From assembly GCA_918026815.1 (NCBI GenBank), contig CAKJVC010000095.1, positions 124,001 to 188,000 on the forward strand: DNA of 64,000 nucleotides. The letters run 5' to 3'. The notes under the pieces are model-generated. The model worked only from the letters and a program-made list of their open reading frames with translations, was not told where the DNA came from and did not search any database. This document shows, piece after piece, positions 35,004-45,830 of this stretch. The position numbers and the translations under genes were made by a program. Origin of the DNA: Chalara sp. BL73 (taxonomy: Eukaryota > Ascomycota > Leotiomycetes > Helotiales). How positions within the stretch are numbered: the stretch's first letter is position 1; each line of letters starts with the position of its first letter.

Positions 35004-35190
35004 TGTCAGAAATAGGAGGTATTAAGCACGGAATCAATTTGAGGATCTGTGAGGGTATCACGGCGGTGGAATACAGGCTTGGAGTAGCGATATGATAGTG
35101 ATTGATTTCTACAATTACGGCTGTAATCTGTGTGTGTGCGTGAGCTGCTCTAGCTCCTTGGCATACTCACGTAAGCCGATTCCTGACAAT
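35004..35190. repeat. Dispersed repeat R1, copy 3 (uninterrupted)
   Basis: The full-length uninterrupted copy, used to show that copy 1 is split. GAGGATCTGTGAGGGTATCAC, GGAATACAGGCTTG, CTACAATTACGGCTGTAAT and CGATTCCTGACAA match copy 1 in order; the insertion point in copy 1 falls after the GTGTGTGTG(A/C)G..GCTCTA part. Confidence 0.75.
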
Positions 35191-35197
35191 CCACATA

Positions 35198-35358
35198 CGA
35201 CCCACCAGGTCACGTGGTCCACACAACCCCCATTTTGTAGAATCTAGAGTAGAACCTAATACAACAACAATTACCATATCCATCAAGAGCAAGAGCATGG
35301 CCTACAAGGTAGAGCTACTCCTTTTGCCCCGTGGAAGGTAAGACCCAGACCAACAATA
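35198..35358 (+). repeat. Dispersed repeat R2, copy B
   Basis: Reverse complement of 1638-1801 with few differences. It starts eight bases after R1 copy 3, so R1 and R2 may be parts of one element whose copy at the left end of the window was rearranged. Confidence 0.75.
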
Positions 35359-35584
35359 TGGTAGGCTACAAGATAGAACATTCATAGGGAAAGAAAGTGT
35401 CTAATGTCGACGTATATGTTGGCAACGTGAATTGAACTACTCCTAAGATGATCGCAAACAAAATATGATTTTCTAGAAGCTATCTCTTGTCGTTTATTAT
35501 TCCTAGGTTAAACCAACCTGACTTCATTTTCGTAGAATAGCTTCACACTTGTCCAGACTAGAAGCAGCCACCTGAGAGATTCTT

Positions 35585-36677
35585 TCAGTAGGTGAATTTC
35601 TCTCCTACAATCTCCTCGCTCAAAGCCCATAGCTTCTCTGCATTCTCCGGGCTAGAAGCAAAGCCTAATGTCTTTGCCGGATTGCAATCATCTAAAAATG
35701 CCCCCGAAACACCTGCACAGTTTTCGTAAGCGCAATCCCGAGACACTCATTATTTGGGATCAAGACTTACTATCGAGTTTGGGCTCCAGTGCAGCAGCCA
35801 GAGTAGTTGCGCTTCCTTGTTCGACTGATTTTTCCTTCGGCATGTCAATTTTCTTTTCTCCAAACATTGCTCCCACAATTGGCCACTCTGCTGGGTCTAT
35901 GGCGGACGACATATTTGTGGCCTGGATGTTGCCTGGATGCAATGAATAGCTTCTCACTCCTTTGCCAGCTAATTTTTTGGCCAAGGCAACGGAAAACAGG
36001 ATATTCGCCGTCTTAGATTGCCCGTAAGCCTCCCAGGTATTGAAAGTTGCACCGTTGGAGAAATTGTAGTTGTCGAACCGCACCGGGCTAAACTGATACA
36101 TCTGGCTGGATACATTTACAATCCTGCTCCCTTTGCCGGCTGCTTCAAGCTTGTGAACCAGGAGATTTGTGAGGAGGAAATGCCCAATGTGATTTGCGCC
36201 GAACTGACTTTCCACATTCTCAGGCGTGAGGGAGAACTTAGGGCCCATGATGCCAGCGTTATTGATCAGGACATCAATTCCAGTAACAGCAGATTCAACC
36301 TCTGCTGCGGCTGCACGTACGGATGCGCATGATGCGAGGTCAACTTTGATGAACTGCGCTTTCGTTGTGGGGCTTATTTGCTGAATCTGTTCGACTACCG
36401 GGGAGACCTTACTTTCGCTGCGCCCAAGGAGGAGAATCTTTGCAGGATGTGCGACTGCGAGGCAGATTGCTACATGTGCACCAATTCCGCCAACGCTAGC
36501 GCCAGTGATAACAACTGTAACAGGTTAGAGAATATTGTAGAAAGGTGCCTTATTTCTCTTTTCTTATAGAAAAAGGATAGACTAGATGCGAGCACACTTA
36601 CAGGTTTTGCCAGAAACTTGTTCAGGAAATGCAGAGACGACATCCCGCCCAGTTGTAGAAGAGTCAAAGCGTGTCAT
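35585..36677 (-). CDS. Short-chain dehydrogenase/reductase (SDR)
   Basis: Three exons: 36677-36602, 36514-35771, 35712-35585 (315 aa). Cofactor motif T-G-A-S-V-G-G-I-G, then LLLGRSESKV (an Arg after strand 2, suggesting NADPH), D-L-A-S-C for the adenine ring, N-N-A-G at strand 4, the catalytic Ser in V-N-V-S-S-Q and catalytic Y-G-Q-S-K. The domain order and length match fungal retinol-dehydrogenase/WW-oxidoreductase-like SDRs. The last exon (FLDDCNPAKTLGFASSPENAEKLW) is the usual C-terminus of this group. Substrate unknown; no operon-like partner beside it. Confidence 0.9.
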
Positions 36678-37038
36678 TTCGGTGATCGGTTGAGATCAAG
36701 GATTGAAACGATTTGGTGTGGTTGTAGGGGCGACCAGCGATCAAGTTGTAGATTTAAGGAACTTCGGAGTGTGGAAAGCGAGCTATCGATGATGATCAGT
36801 TTTTAAGGTGCGCAGCGCCTCTTATTTATGCATCTTTGCTCAACAATGCCAAGTACTTTGCTCCTTGTTATGCTGTGAATTGCCACTAATTATATTATCA
36901 ATAGTGCGGTATATTACCGCGAGACAGTATGCTCGTGTGCCTACGAGCATGCTGCTAAGCACTGACTAGTAATGTGAGCCGAAGATTGCTTCGCATAAGC
37001 CACAATGATTAAGGTTCTTAGCTTGACTATCCTTAGTG
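36678..37038. other. Upstream region of the SDR gene
   Basis: No frame of note was seen. AT-rich. Confidence 0.4.
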
Positions 37039-37624
37039 ACGTAATCCACCACTAAGTGATTAACTTTAATTTTGCAGTGAAAACAGTGAAATAGGTTAGC
37101 TATAAATCAACAACGCTTTTATATCAATTACATAATTAATATTACTTGGTTTTATGTATATGTATTTAAATTCAAATGTTTAATTTTAGAGTAATTAAAT
37201 TGTTAAGGAAGAAGTTATTTTAAAAAAATTAAATTACAAGGATCATTTTCAACTAAGGTTTGATTTTTTTTTTTTATAACTACTAATTTAAATAGTCTGA
37301 AATTAGAAGTAATTGTCACGACACGCGCTGTGGATCTACAGATACAGTGAACAACGGTGGTATAACACGAGAGAATATAAAGCAAAGAAAGGAAAAGGAG
37401 CTCGAGGAGAGCAGGCTATATATAAACGACGGGCTCTAAGAGCTCGGCTAGCATTGGTCATGTGTGCTCCAGAGGAGGGATATGACAGTTATTATGAAAC
37501 TGGTATATAAAAGGTTGAAAGTTTAATTTTAGAAATTTATATAAAGCCGTTGTTGAATCATAGCTAACTTATTTCGCTGTTTTTACTGCAAAATTAAAGT
37601 TAATTACTTAGTGGTGGATTACGT
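37039..37624. mobile_element. 586-bp element with ~90-bp terminal inverted repeats
   Basis: The block ACGTAATCCACCACTAAGT..AACTTTAATTTTGCAGT..AACAACG at 37039-37125 recurs inverted at about 37538-37624 with scattered transitions. Both ends begin ACGTA, as do the other TIR elements in this window; the right flank is TA. The centre (37310-37510) has one 65-codon frame, basic and not recognised as a transposase. It is best read as a non-autonomous TA-site transposon. Confidence 0.75.
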
Positions 37625-38041
37625 TAAGGACAAATTGAGACTACAAGCTGTGACAGCCATAGGCCGTGTCTCATTGGATACTGGCTACGTTGACGGAGAA
37701 GTGACTCTTCCTCCGCCTCGGCGGAACTGAGCAGCTCGACTTCTAACGCGCCGTCGCTTGCTTCATGCACAAGCCACAATTAATTAGCTTCGTAATAAAT
37801 AGACCGCCATTGTAGAGTTTAATGTTTCCGTACTTCCGATTGGATGTTGTACTGGCGACATGCCGAAGGGCTTGGCGGAGCCGCCACTTCACATTTACTA
37901 AGTACTGGCAAATGCCCCCGAGAAATGTGTTTTTGCACTGCTGGTGCCGAATTATTTGATTGAGGAATACTTTGTGAGAGCGAGCATAGATAGGAACAAG
38001 CAGCTGTAATTTCATTTCATTTCCCTTATAATCCCTAGCTG

Positions 38042-38720
38042 AGTACAGCTTCTAGTCTCACGACGGGGCGAGGCTCCCGATTTGTCGCCAATAACGACTT
38101 CGTCTTTCGAAATCGCCACGATAATGCGATACTGCGAAGGCTACCCGTCTTCAAGGCTTTCTCTCCTGGAAAGACGTTCGCAAGAGTATCGGAGGCTCGG
38201 ATGAGAAGGGTGGGGATTTGGAGTATACCGCTCCTTAAGAGCTGATAAGCGTTGATATAGGTAGACCTGTCGCTGATACTGTGAAGAAAAACAAGAGGAC
38301 CAAGGGCCGGTTGCCATGGGATGTAGCGTCGCTTTTTGAAGAGAATTCCAGTGTGCCTGAGGGGAATGAAGGAGATTCAGGTGGCGACAAGACAAATTAA
38401 GCTTCGCTTGAGCGACTGCGTGAAGCTGACGAGAGGACGAAAAATATGAGAAGGGAAGAATACTTATTGTGGTCCGAATATCAACATGCATCATTTACAT
38501 GGCGTAAAGCTAAGCGCTTCCGGGAGAGGGCAGGCATTGGCATCATCGCTGAAGTTAAAGCTAATGAAGACGTTATCGATATCCTTGGCTTCTTGATTTT
38601 CGAAGTGGTCCAGACTCTTATGAACAAATTATGGGAGACAAAACGGCGAGGAGGTGCTTGGAAAGACAAAGTTTGTGGTGAAAGTTGCGAGACCGCTGGC
38701 AAAAAAGAGAAAACCGTGTA
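38042..38720 (+). pseudogene. spt3-like: Decayed fragment of the SAGA subunit gene SPT3
   Basis: In order the plus strand encodes A-S-S-L-T-T-G-R-G-S-R-F, then after a frameshift K-A-T-R-L-Q-G-F-L-S-W-K-D-V-R-K, G-R-L-P-W-D-V-A-S, L-E-R-L-R-E-A-D-E-R-T-K-N-M, H-A-S-F-T-W-R-K-A-K-R-F-R-E and D-V-I-D-I-L-G-F-L-I-F-E-V-V-Q-T-L. This is the order in fungal Spt3, the histone-fold SAGA subunit that contacts TBP. At least one frameshift (near 38100-38128) and two in-frame TAA stops (before ELISVDIG and before ASLERLRE) show it is dead. The N-terminal histone fold start and the extreme C-terminus are missing. Confidence 0.8.
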
Positions 38721-39126
38721 GGCATGGATGATTGTTTCGTCGTGAAACTGGGGGGAAAAGGCCGTCGAGACAGCGCAAGACTTTGCAAAATAAACGAGCA
38801 ATGCTTAATAGGACAAAATTTCCCTAGCAGATAAACCCGAAGCTTGTAAGTCTGTCATCCTTAAGTTTCTCCTTGAAGGCTATGTACAATGCTAATTGGA
38901 AGTGAACTTTCATAATTTTCGTGACCCTTTCGCTGATGACTAGGCTTACTACGTAAGGTTATGGCCCGCGGAATCGCGATTTTTGGTGTGTTTTTCGAAA
39001 CCCGACTTGCATGCAATTACAGGTCACTTGTTAAGTACGTTACGGCCGTCGCATGGCTTAGGGGTGGGCTACAGCACCAATTCTCAACAATTAAGATAAA
39101 TTCGCTAATTGGGGAAGAAAAATCCT
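38721..39126. other. Spacer with a TIR-element remnant
   Basis: 38971-39040 (ATTTTTGGTGTGTTTTTCG..CACTTG.TAAGTACGT, then TA) matches the right terminal repeat of the 603-bp element at 1017-1112; no matching left end was found, so it is a truncated copy. 38920-38970 resembles 30470-30530. Confidence 0.55.
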
Positions 39127-39540
39127 TCAAAGGCAGTCTTATCTGGTATATGAAAAGTAGTCCGGTTCATGCAACGCGTACTCCGCATATAAACCTCCTG
39201 AGCTTGCTATTTCATGGAACGCTGTAACACGGTCTCCCGGCTTGCTAAGTTATTATAAGTAAAAATAGCAAGACTCTCAGTTACTCACTTTGAATTTAAC
39301 AATACTGAAATCAACTTTTTCGATTATTTCAACGATGTCATTTCTTTGGTTTATGCCAAGTTTCGACTTTTTTAAAAAAGTAAAGTCAGGCAATTATAAC
39401 TTGCTGCAATTTCCAAAGCTTTCCAATTTTTAAATTAGAGCCAAAAACAACTACTTTATTAGGATTTGGCTATAATTGGGCTCAGAGATTGGACTTCAAA
39501 TAATTTTGACCTTTGGGCCATGGTTGATCACTTCTTTCAA
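39127..39540 (-). pseudogene. Decayed 5' part of an MDR oxidoreductase (copy of 43476-43905)
   Basis: It aligns over its whole length with the intact oxidoreductase gene's first exons at 43476-43905: for example GCGTACTCCGCATAT, ATTTCATGGAACGC, ACTTTTTCGA and TTGACCTTTGGGCCA. The start codon is lost (CAT to CAA at the expected place), small indels break the frame, and many differences are C/T or G/A (GCCGCAAC against GCTGTAAC). The 3' two-thirds of the gene is missing. Confidence 0.85.
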
Positions 39541-39740
39541 AGCTCTTGAACAGGAAATAAATATTGAATGAAGCTGATGCCTCAGTAAAACAAGCGCACG
39601 ATCTTTAGAAAGGAAAGTTCCAAAGAAAAATCACAGGTGCGAAACGCAGAATTACATGGCAGTCATGTCTTGAATATTGGACAGAGTCAAATCGCGCCGC
39701 CATTTGTTAGCACAGTTGGTGACAGAAGCAGGGAAATGAC

Positions 39741-40418
39741 TCTACACTAGGTCCATTTCTGGTGAATAAATCAGAAGGCTGTGAATACAGTACGAGGATG
39801 TAGAGTCGTGGGTTAGTTTAGTCTGGACGAAAAGAGGAAATGTGTTGGCCTCAGCATTTATGCTCGCGGGGCATTTGCTAGTACTTAGTAAATTCAAAGT
39901 GGCGATGTTTCCCAAGCCAAGTAGCATCCGATTAGAAATCAGAAGCGGGCCCGATGATCTTTCCTTAACTAATGGAGCATTTGATTAGTGATCTCAGGTT
40001 AAGGCGTGGAACTTTGGGGAACTTATTACGGCCGCATTATAAGTAAGCACAGCCTTCCAGCCACATTAGCATAAGCGAGTAGCCTATGCCCCTGCCCCAA
40101 AACCTTATTATAACCAGTTATTAGCATTAGCAGCCATCTCAAAATTGTAGCACAATCCACTGAAACTCCGTGCTTCGACCGAAAAAAATAACGAAGTAGC
40201 AAGCCATCCCCCGTTGATAATTCTCTCCTCTTAACGTATATCCAAGAATTTCAGTGGAGGGTGAAACACCGCGTCTCTTTGTTATGAAAGCAGAAGTGTA
40301 GAGAACTAGCAATTCATTCACCAGTAACTTCACTGCTTCAATCCTCACTGCACTTTACCCTCTTCAATACTTCGATCAATCCCAACCCTCAATTCAATCC
40401 ATCTGACTTTCCTGTAAT
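39741..40418. repeat. Duplicated non-coding segment (copy of about 45020-45830)
   Basis: Long blocks such as GCGGGGCATTTGCTAGTACTT and CATCCGATTAGAAATCAGAAG occur here and at 45130-45215. The alignment continues to the Gfo/Idh start codon in both copies, so this is the decayed upstream region of the relic at 40419. Confidence 0.8.
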
Positions 40419-41369
40419 ATGTCATCTCCAATCCGCGTCGACATAATCGGTCCAGGTCGAGGTTTGGGAAACTTGGCCCCTGCCCTGGCCTGTAGGCAGC
40501 AAACGCTTACTTTCTATATCTCCTCGTGTTTCCTAAATACCAAATTGTCACGGTCTCCAACTCTACAGCGCAACTTGTTCAAGCCTCGATTGATCACTAC
40601 AACCTCAGTTTTTCAGTCGCAGCCTACGGCAGCCCGGAAAACCTCGCCGTAGATCTAAATGTTGACCTTGTTATCCAGCGTTGTAGGTGCATTGACGGGG
40701 GCCCTGCTAGGGGTCTGGATAGAAGGAGGAAGGTACTGCCTCGATATCAACAACGGAGAAAAATTTACTCATAGTAAACTTCGGACATTTTATATCTTTC
40801 TGTTTTTTTATTGCAGAGCAACCTTTTGCTAATAAAAGATCTCTAGTCCTTGATAGTTTCATTTGCGTTATAGGCGATTTCACCTAGTTGTCGACGCCCA
40901 AAACAGCCCACCTACTTACTACCATTTTCAACAAAAAAGGCAAGACGTAGCAGAAAACTGCCAAAAAACTTCCCCAGACTACATCCTTGCCCAAGGGACT
41001 TTCTCTTCAGGCGGGCGCTGTTGCCTTTCTAAGTTACTACACACTCTCTGCTCCCACAATCGACAATACCGGCATTCGCTGGCCTATAACCGTAACAGAA
41101 AGCGAAATCGAAGTTATGATACTGGAAAGTTGATAGTAAATAAATGTACCGGGTGCTGTTCTAAAGTTGGGAAAAAAAATAAGAGCGAGGTGCATACTTT
41201 GGATGGTGAGATGTGAAAAAATATTTCTTACTTAAAGGATTGGAGGATCTTGGTAGGAGTGTAGGTAGGTTATATAAGGCTCTTATTGAGAGGGAAAAGA
41301 AAAAGGAAAGGTTTACGGATTTTAGGCAGGGCTCATGAATTGGATCGGGTTCGTGAGGCTGCTAAATAG
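40419..41369 (+). pseudogene. Decayed Gfo/Idh/MocA-type gene (copy of 45831-47020)
   Basis: It opens like the intact copy (MSSPIRV..IIG), then is broken by a deletion (lost G-L-G-Q-G-S motif), frameshifts, and a jump of about 240 bp near 40677, where CTTGTTAT runs straight into the CCAGCGTTGTAGGTGC block. Further matches: ATCAACAACGGAG, CCCAAGGGACTTTCTCTTCAGG, CGACAATACCGGCATTCGCTGG, and a matching stop (GCTGCTAAATAG). It keeps the same orientation and spacing to the oxidoreductase relic as the intact pair. Confidence 0.88.
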
Positions 41370-41508
41370 GCTTGAAAGACGAGAGGATTGCCTGGTTGGG
41401 ACGTCGGGGAGCCTGTTGCAGACTGAGTCGTAGAGGAGGGATCCCGTGGCTATTGAACTTCCTTGGATATAGAATGTAGTTTTGAAGATGAATGAGGGAG
41501 TAAGTTGC

Positions 41509-42123
41509 AGGGAGAAGGTGGCGTTTGGAATCATGGTTAGTGATGGATATGTCAATCCACAACTGCCTGTTGAGCGGGCAATCATCAAAGCAAATATTGA
41601 AATCATAGATTATAGAAAGACATATCTTGACTACTGGAACAGCACCTCCGAGATCACCGGAACAGGGGGGCTGGTAGACGCATCGATCATGCTACTTGCA
41701 GCATTTCTGCTTCCTGAGCGCGGCAGGCGCGATATTTAGGTATGCAAATAGAAGGCCAAATTGGAAACGAAGATTGGCTTATGTCTGACATATATTAATT
41801 TACTCAGGCTATACAACTATCGTCAATGTCCTAGACTTCAGCCCCTGCGCCACCCCAGTGACACAGGCGAGAAAAGATATTGATCAGTATCTGGCGAATT
41901 ATGCTAGCATAAATCATGTTGGCCAGGTTATCCATGATGATTATTAGTCATTCTTCCCTTATGTGACTCCATATGTTTAATATACTGCGCTGTGCTGATT
42001 TTCAAGACGCTCCCGACCTATCATATGGTGCACCCATCGCTGTGCAGACCGTTGGTGGAAGATTGCAGGAAGAATAGATCCTCGCATTGACAGCAGGAAT
42101 CAGTCAAGAGCTCAAGAAAAAAA
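41509..42123 (+). pseudogene. C-terminal relic of a fungal amidase (acetamidase type)
   Basis: Translated pieces follow the C-terminal order of amidase-signature enzymes: E-K-V-A-F-G-I-M-V-S-D-G-Y-V-N-P, D-Y-R-K-T-Y-L-D-Y-W-N-S-T, then in another frame G-Y-T-T-I-V-N-V-L-D-F, C-A-T-P-V-T-Q-A, Q-V-I-H-D-D-Y, and Y-G-A-P-I-A-V-Q-T-V-G-G-R-L-Q-E-E. Stops (TAG after QEE at about 42076) and frame changes break it, and the Ser-Ser-Lys catalytic half is absent. A deletion joins the GYVNP part to the DYRKTY part. Confidence 0.75.
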
Positions 42124-42737
42124 ACCCGGGATGTTGTTACACAACATTAGGAAGTCATATTACCATATAAATTAAGAAAGGCCTACCACAGAAATGGCAT
42201 CACTTCATTCTATAAGTTCTGACATGTATAAAATATTCTTCTGTCAATTGAATGAATACCCTGGACCAAGTAGACGATTTGCTTCACAATCTTCAGGGAG
42301 CACGTTTTACCTCATGTTTCCACCATCCCGGATCTTAGTCAAGGACAGCGTTAAGAATGGGTCTTGGCCTTTCAAGATCAAAGTTGCCCAAGTCGGTCGA
42401 ACGTCCAAGCGTAGATGATCACTACACAGCATGCCATAACCAGCGACTGATGCGAATAACCCGGCCTGGGTTCAAAGCATGGAAGCATAAAGGCGAGACT
42501 CGAGAGTTTTTTAATCACTTTTTAGAAATTAGAGCGATAAAAGAAACCCAAGACAGCAGAAAAATATGTAGTTCAGAAAGCCGTTAACAGTGCATTTAAT
42601 AAACCTAGTCTAACCTGTTAAATATTTGAGAGTGACTCGATTACAGAATAGAATAGAATATGTCAGGCATTTCTCGACATACGCTGTGCGAAGTGGGCGA
42701 AGCAAGAGGCTAGAACATTGGTCGGCCGCGGATCTTT
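42124..42737. other. Intergenic, nothing recognised
   Basis: Short frames at 42194-42587 have no recognisable domain. The region abuts the 3' end of the oxidoreductase gene. Confidence 0.4.
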
Positions 42738-43905
42738 CTAAATACCAGGTGTATCTGAGATCCGGAAAACATACTTAACAGCACTTGCCTGGCCATTTTT
42801 CAAATCTTTCAAAGCCTGTTCCACGGCTTCAAGTCCACCAGGCCTCACTTCATATGGATGTCCGGAGAAGGTTCCCATCTGTAAACCACGACTGAAATAG
42901 CGACAGAAAACAAAAGCCAAGTCGCGCGAATCGCCCCAGTTATCCTGATTGTGAGCGGCGCCTACGGACGTGACAGTTTTGATGGCGGGTGACACGTCGA
43001 AGTCGCTAGGAAGGACAAGGTTGATAGCTCCTCCCGGAACCACGATTTCCTTGAGAATCCTCGCACTTTGCGGGCCAATCCCAGGGTCAAGCCCGTGTCT
43101 CACTTCGGCCTGGATTCCTTCAAGATGTTTCCGGATTTGCTTGATGGCTTCGTCAGGGCCATCACGGTAGTCTATGACTATGTCTCCTTTGCTGCGATCT
43201 ACGAGAGTCTCCACGTAAAGAGTTCCTTTGCCTGCAACGGCAATGATTGGATGGATGTTGCTGGCTCTTGCTAATTTGACGGCAAAGGCTCCGACAGCCG
43301 TACTAGCACCGTATACTACGAAAGGAAAAGGGGCGACTGCTGGGGTCCAAGGTGGTGGTAGTTGCAGGTGACGGTATAAAGCTTCAACCGCTGTTAGGGC
43401 TGCCAGAGGTATCGTCGCCGCTTCTGCAAAACATGTCAGTAGCTGGGACTCAGGCAGCTTCGCTAGCTGGGAATAAAAACCTTCAAAAGAAGTTTTTTCA
43501 GGTAAATGGAAAGTTGTCCAGCTCCATGCAAGTGCGTACTCCGCATATGAGCCTCCTGGACTTGACATTTCATGGAACGCCGCAACACGGTCCCCTGCCT
43601 TGCTAGTGTTATTACACATAAGTCTGGCAAAAAGCTCGCTTACTTACTTTAAACTCAACTACCCCCGCGCCAACTTTTTCGACTATTCCAGCGATGTCGT
43701 CTCCTTGGTTGATCCCTTGCTTCGACTTCCCCAGAACAGTATTATCAGGGCCATTATAAGTTGCTGCAATGTCTGGAACTTTCCAATCTTTTTGGTTAGA
43801 GCCAGAAACAACCACTTTTATTAGGACTTGGTGGTCTTTGGGCTCAGGGATTGGGCTTTCAGTAATCTTGACCTTTGGGCCAGCGAAGTTGATCGCTTCT
43901 TTCAT
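42738..43905 (-). CDS. MDR-family (trans-enoyl reductase-like) oxidoreductase
   Basis: Three exons: 43905-43648, 43598-43481, 43423-42738 (353 aa). The first ATG used is the one giving MKEAINFAGPKVKIT. Motifs: Q-G-D-D-I-A-G-I-V in the GroES-like domain, A-G-D-R-V-A-A-F, E-E-A-A-T-I-P-L-A-A-L-T-A, then V-Y-G-A-S-T-A-V-G for NADPH binding. The zinc ligands of alcohol dehydrogenases are absent (N-Q-K-D-W where C-x-x-D would be), so it belongs with the zinc-free quinone/enoyl reductases, ToxD-like. Some of these work with polyketide synthases, but none is in the window. The decayed copy at 39127-39540 shows this locus was duplicated. Confidence 0.9.
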
Positions 43906-45830
43906 GGCGGTCGGGGCTTCCAAACGGAAACCAAGCACTATTGATGTTTTCGTAAAAATAAAATGCGCGATCTTTGAATGCCAGGAGTATCAATACAAAG
44001 TGCAGATGTGAAATGCAGATGTACACGCCTGCCGCGACTGGAATATTGGAATATATATGAAACTCGCTACAATGCAACGGCTGAATAATGCCGCTATTAG
44101 CCAGTACGATTGATGACTGGAGCAAGAACTCGGGAACTCTAGGACCATGCCGTAATTTTCAGACCGCAACAAATCGGCCCACTCTGTACTCCGTAGATAT
44201 TTTGCGGTACTTATTGTCGATCTTGTGAATGCCAAGATCTTCGCTTAGAGTTGGGATATCAAAAAATGCCATCATACCAAAACACCACTAAAACACGATC
44301 TGCATAATGACCAAAACATGCCCAATTTCATCTCCATTAGCCACTCACACAATAGCATTATTTAGACGTGTTTTGGAGTAGTAAAAGCCATATTTTGGAT
44401 GCTTGGTAATAGCTTTGTAGGGTGGTATCGCTTTCGTTATTCGAAGGTCCATTTTGCAAGTGAGACAAGGTTAAAGAGACAGCCATTGAGGCCCTGACTC
44501 GGTGAATTGGGGGCATGCAAGTCGTCTTATGGTATCGCCGGACGATCCTGTCAAAAGCAGGAAAATTGACAAAGCAGGATCGATTTATGAGATCATAAAA
44601 CCGGATTCTATAGATAGCAGTGTTGAGACAGGTAGTAATATTGTATTCCTATGTTCACATTGATACTATGCCTTCAAGGCCTATTCAGGAAGCTTTTAGT
44701 GAGGGGCACCCGGGCCAGTGTAAATATCCCTATCACTACAGGGACCTTGCAGGATGCTACAGCGGGTCACAATCTCAACCCTGGTGGCAGCGTAACAGAT
44801 ATGAAGTTCCTCGGGTGGTAAGGAGACAGCTTACAACTAAGGTAAGGAAGCAGCATCAAGAGATCATGAATTCTAGCTTGCAAGACAGTGTCCTGGCACA
44901 GAAGCGCTCAATTCGTCGAAGATGAGTTGAAAGAAGAACCTTGCAGGTGAAGGGTAATAGCTAATGAGCTTGGCCCTTTTAAAGTACCGTACTGTAGGCG
45001 CTTAATGTCCCATTTTCAGCGATTAAATTAGACATGCTACGGATACAGCACAAGGGTGCATAGTCGTGGGATACTTTAGTTTAGATGAAGAGAGGAAATG
45101 TGTTGGCTCCGGTATTTGCGCTTTCGCGGGGCATTTGCTAGTACTTAGTAAATTCAACATGGTGGCTTTGGCGATGTTTTCCAAGCCACGTAACATCCGA
45201 TTAGAAATCAGAAGCGGGCCCCACGATTTTCCCCCAACAACAGTGGAGCAGTTAATTAGTGATCTACGAAGCACGGAGAAATTCTTAACCACAGCGTATA
45301 CTATTAGTAAGCATTGCTTCCCGCGTATCTGGACAGCCAGGTTTTCCACGGTGGGGTATTCCTAAGCCCACGCACCTACAGCCACAGCACCAAGACTCGC
45401 AAGCGAGTAAGGGACGGTCGGCTCGAACCTTTTCGGCCCATTAGCTGATTAGCGTACTTCGCGTGCGAGAACTACCGCTGCCTCAAACCCTTGTGTAACC
45501 GGTTGTTGGTGTTAGGGCCAGCTTAGCATCGTGGCAACGTTCCAATGAAACTTCGTGCCTCGACCGGAAAAAATAACGGGGTAGCAAGCCCTTCCCCTCT
45601 TAATAATCCAGTGAAGGGGGGAAGATTCAGGTCGTTTCTCGGTAATGAAAAGGGGAGTAAGATTATAAGTACACAGTTGCGACTCAAAGAGTAGCAATCC
45701 ATTCACCAGTTACTTCACTGCCTCAATCCTTACTCACTACACATTATTCCCTCCAATAGCTTTGCTCGAAGCTACTTGCTAAATACTAATCCCATTGCTT
45801 AACCGCAAGCCCACCTGGCACTCCTGTAAT
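43906..45830. other. Shared upstream region of oxidoreductase and Gfo/Idh genes
   Basis: 45020-45830 is the intact partner of the duplicated segment at 39741-40418. About 1 kb at 43950-45020 has no counterpart in the decayed copy (which has only ~200 bp there), so it was inserted here or deleted there. A 101-codon frame at 44620-44925 lacks recognisable features. Confidence 0.5.

Noticed and set aside
38141..38494. 117-codon minus-strand frame
   Set aside because: It is the antisense shadow of the SPT3 relic on the plus strand.
44620..44925. 101-codon frame between the oxidoreductase and Gfo/Idh genes
   Set aside because: Basic, low-complexity composition without a domain; lies in a segment absent from the duplicated copy.
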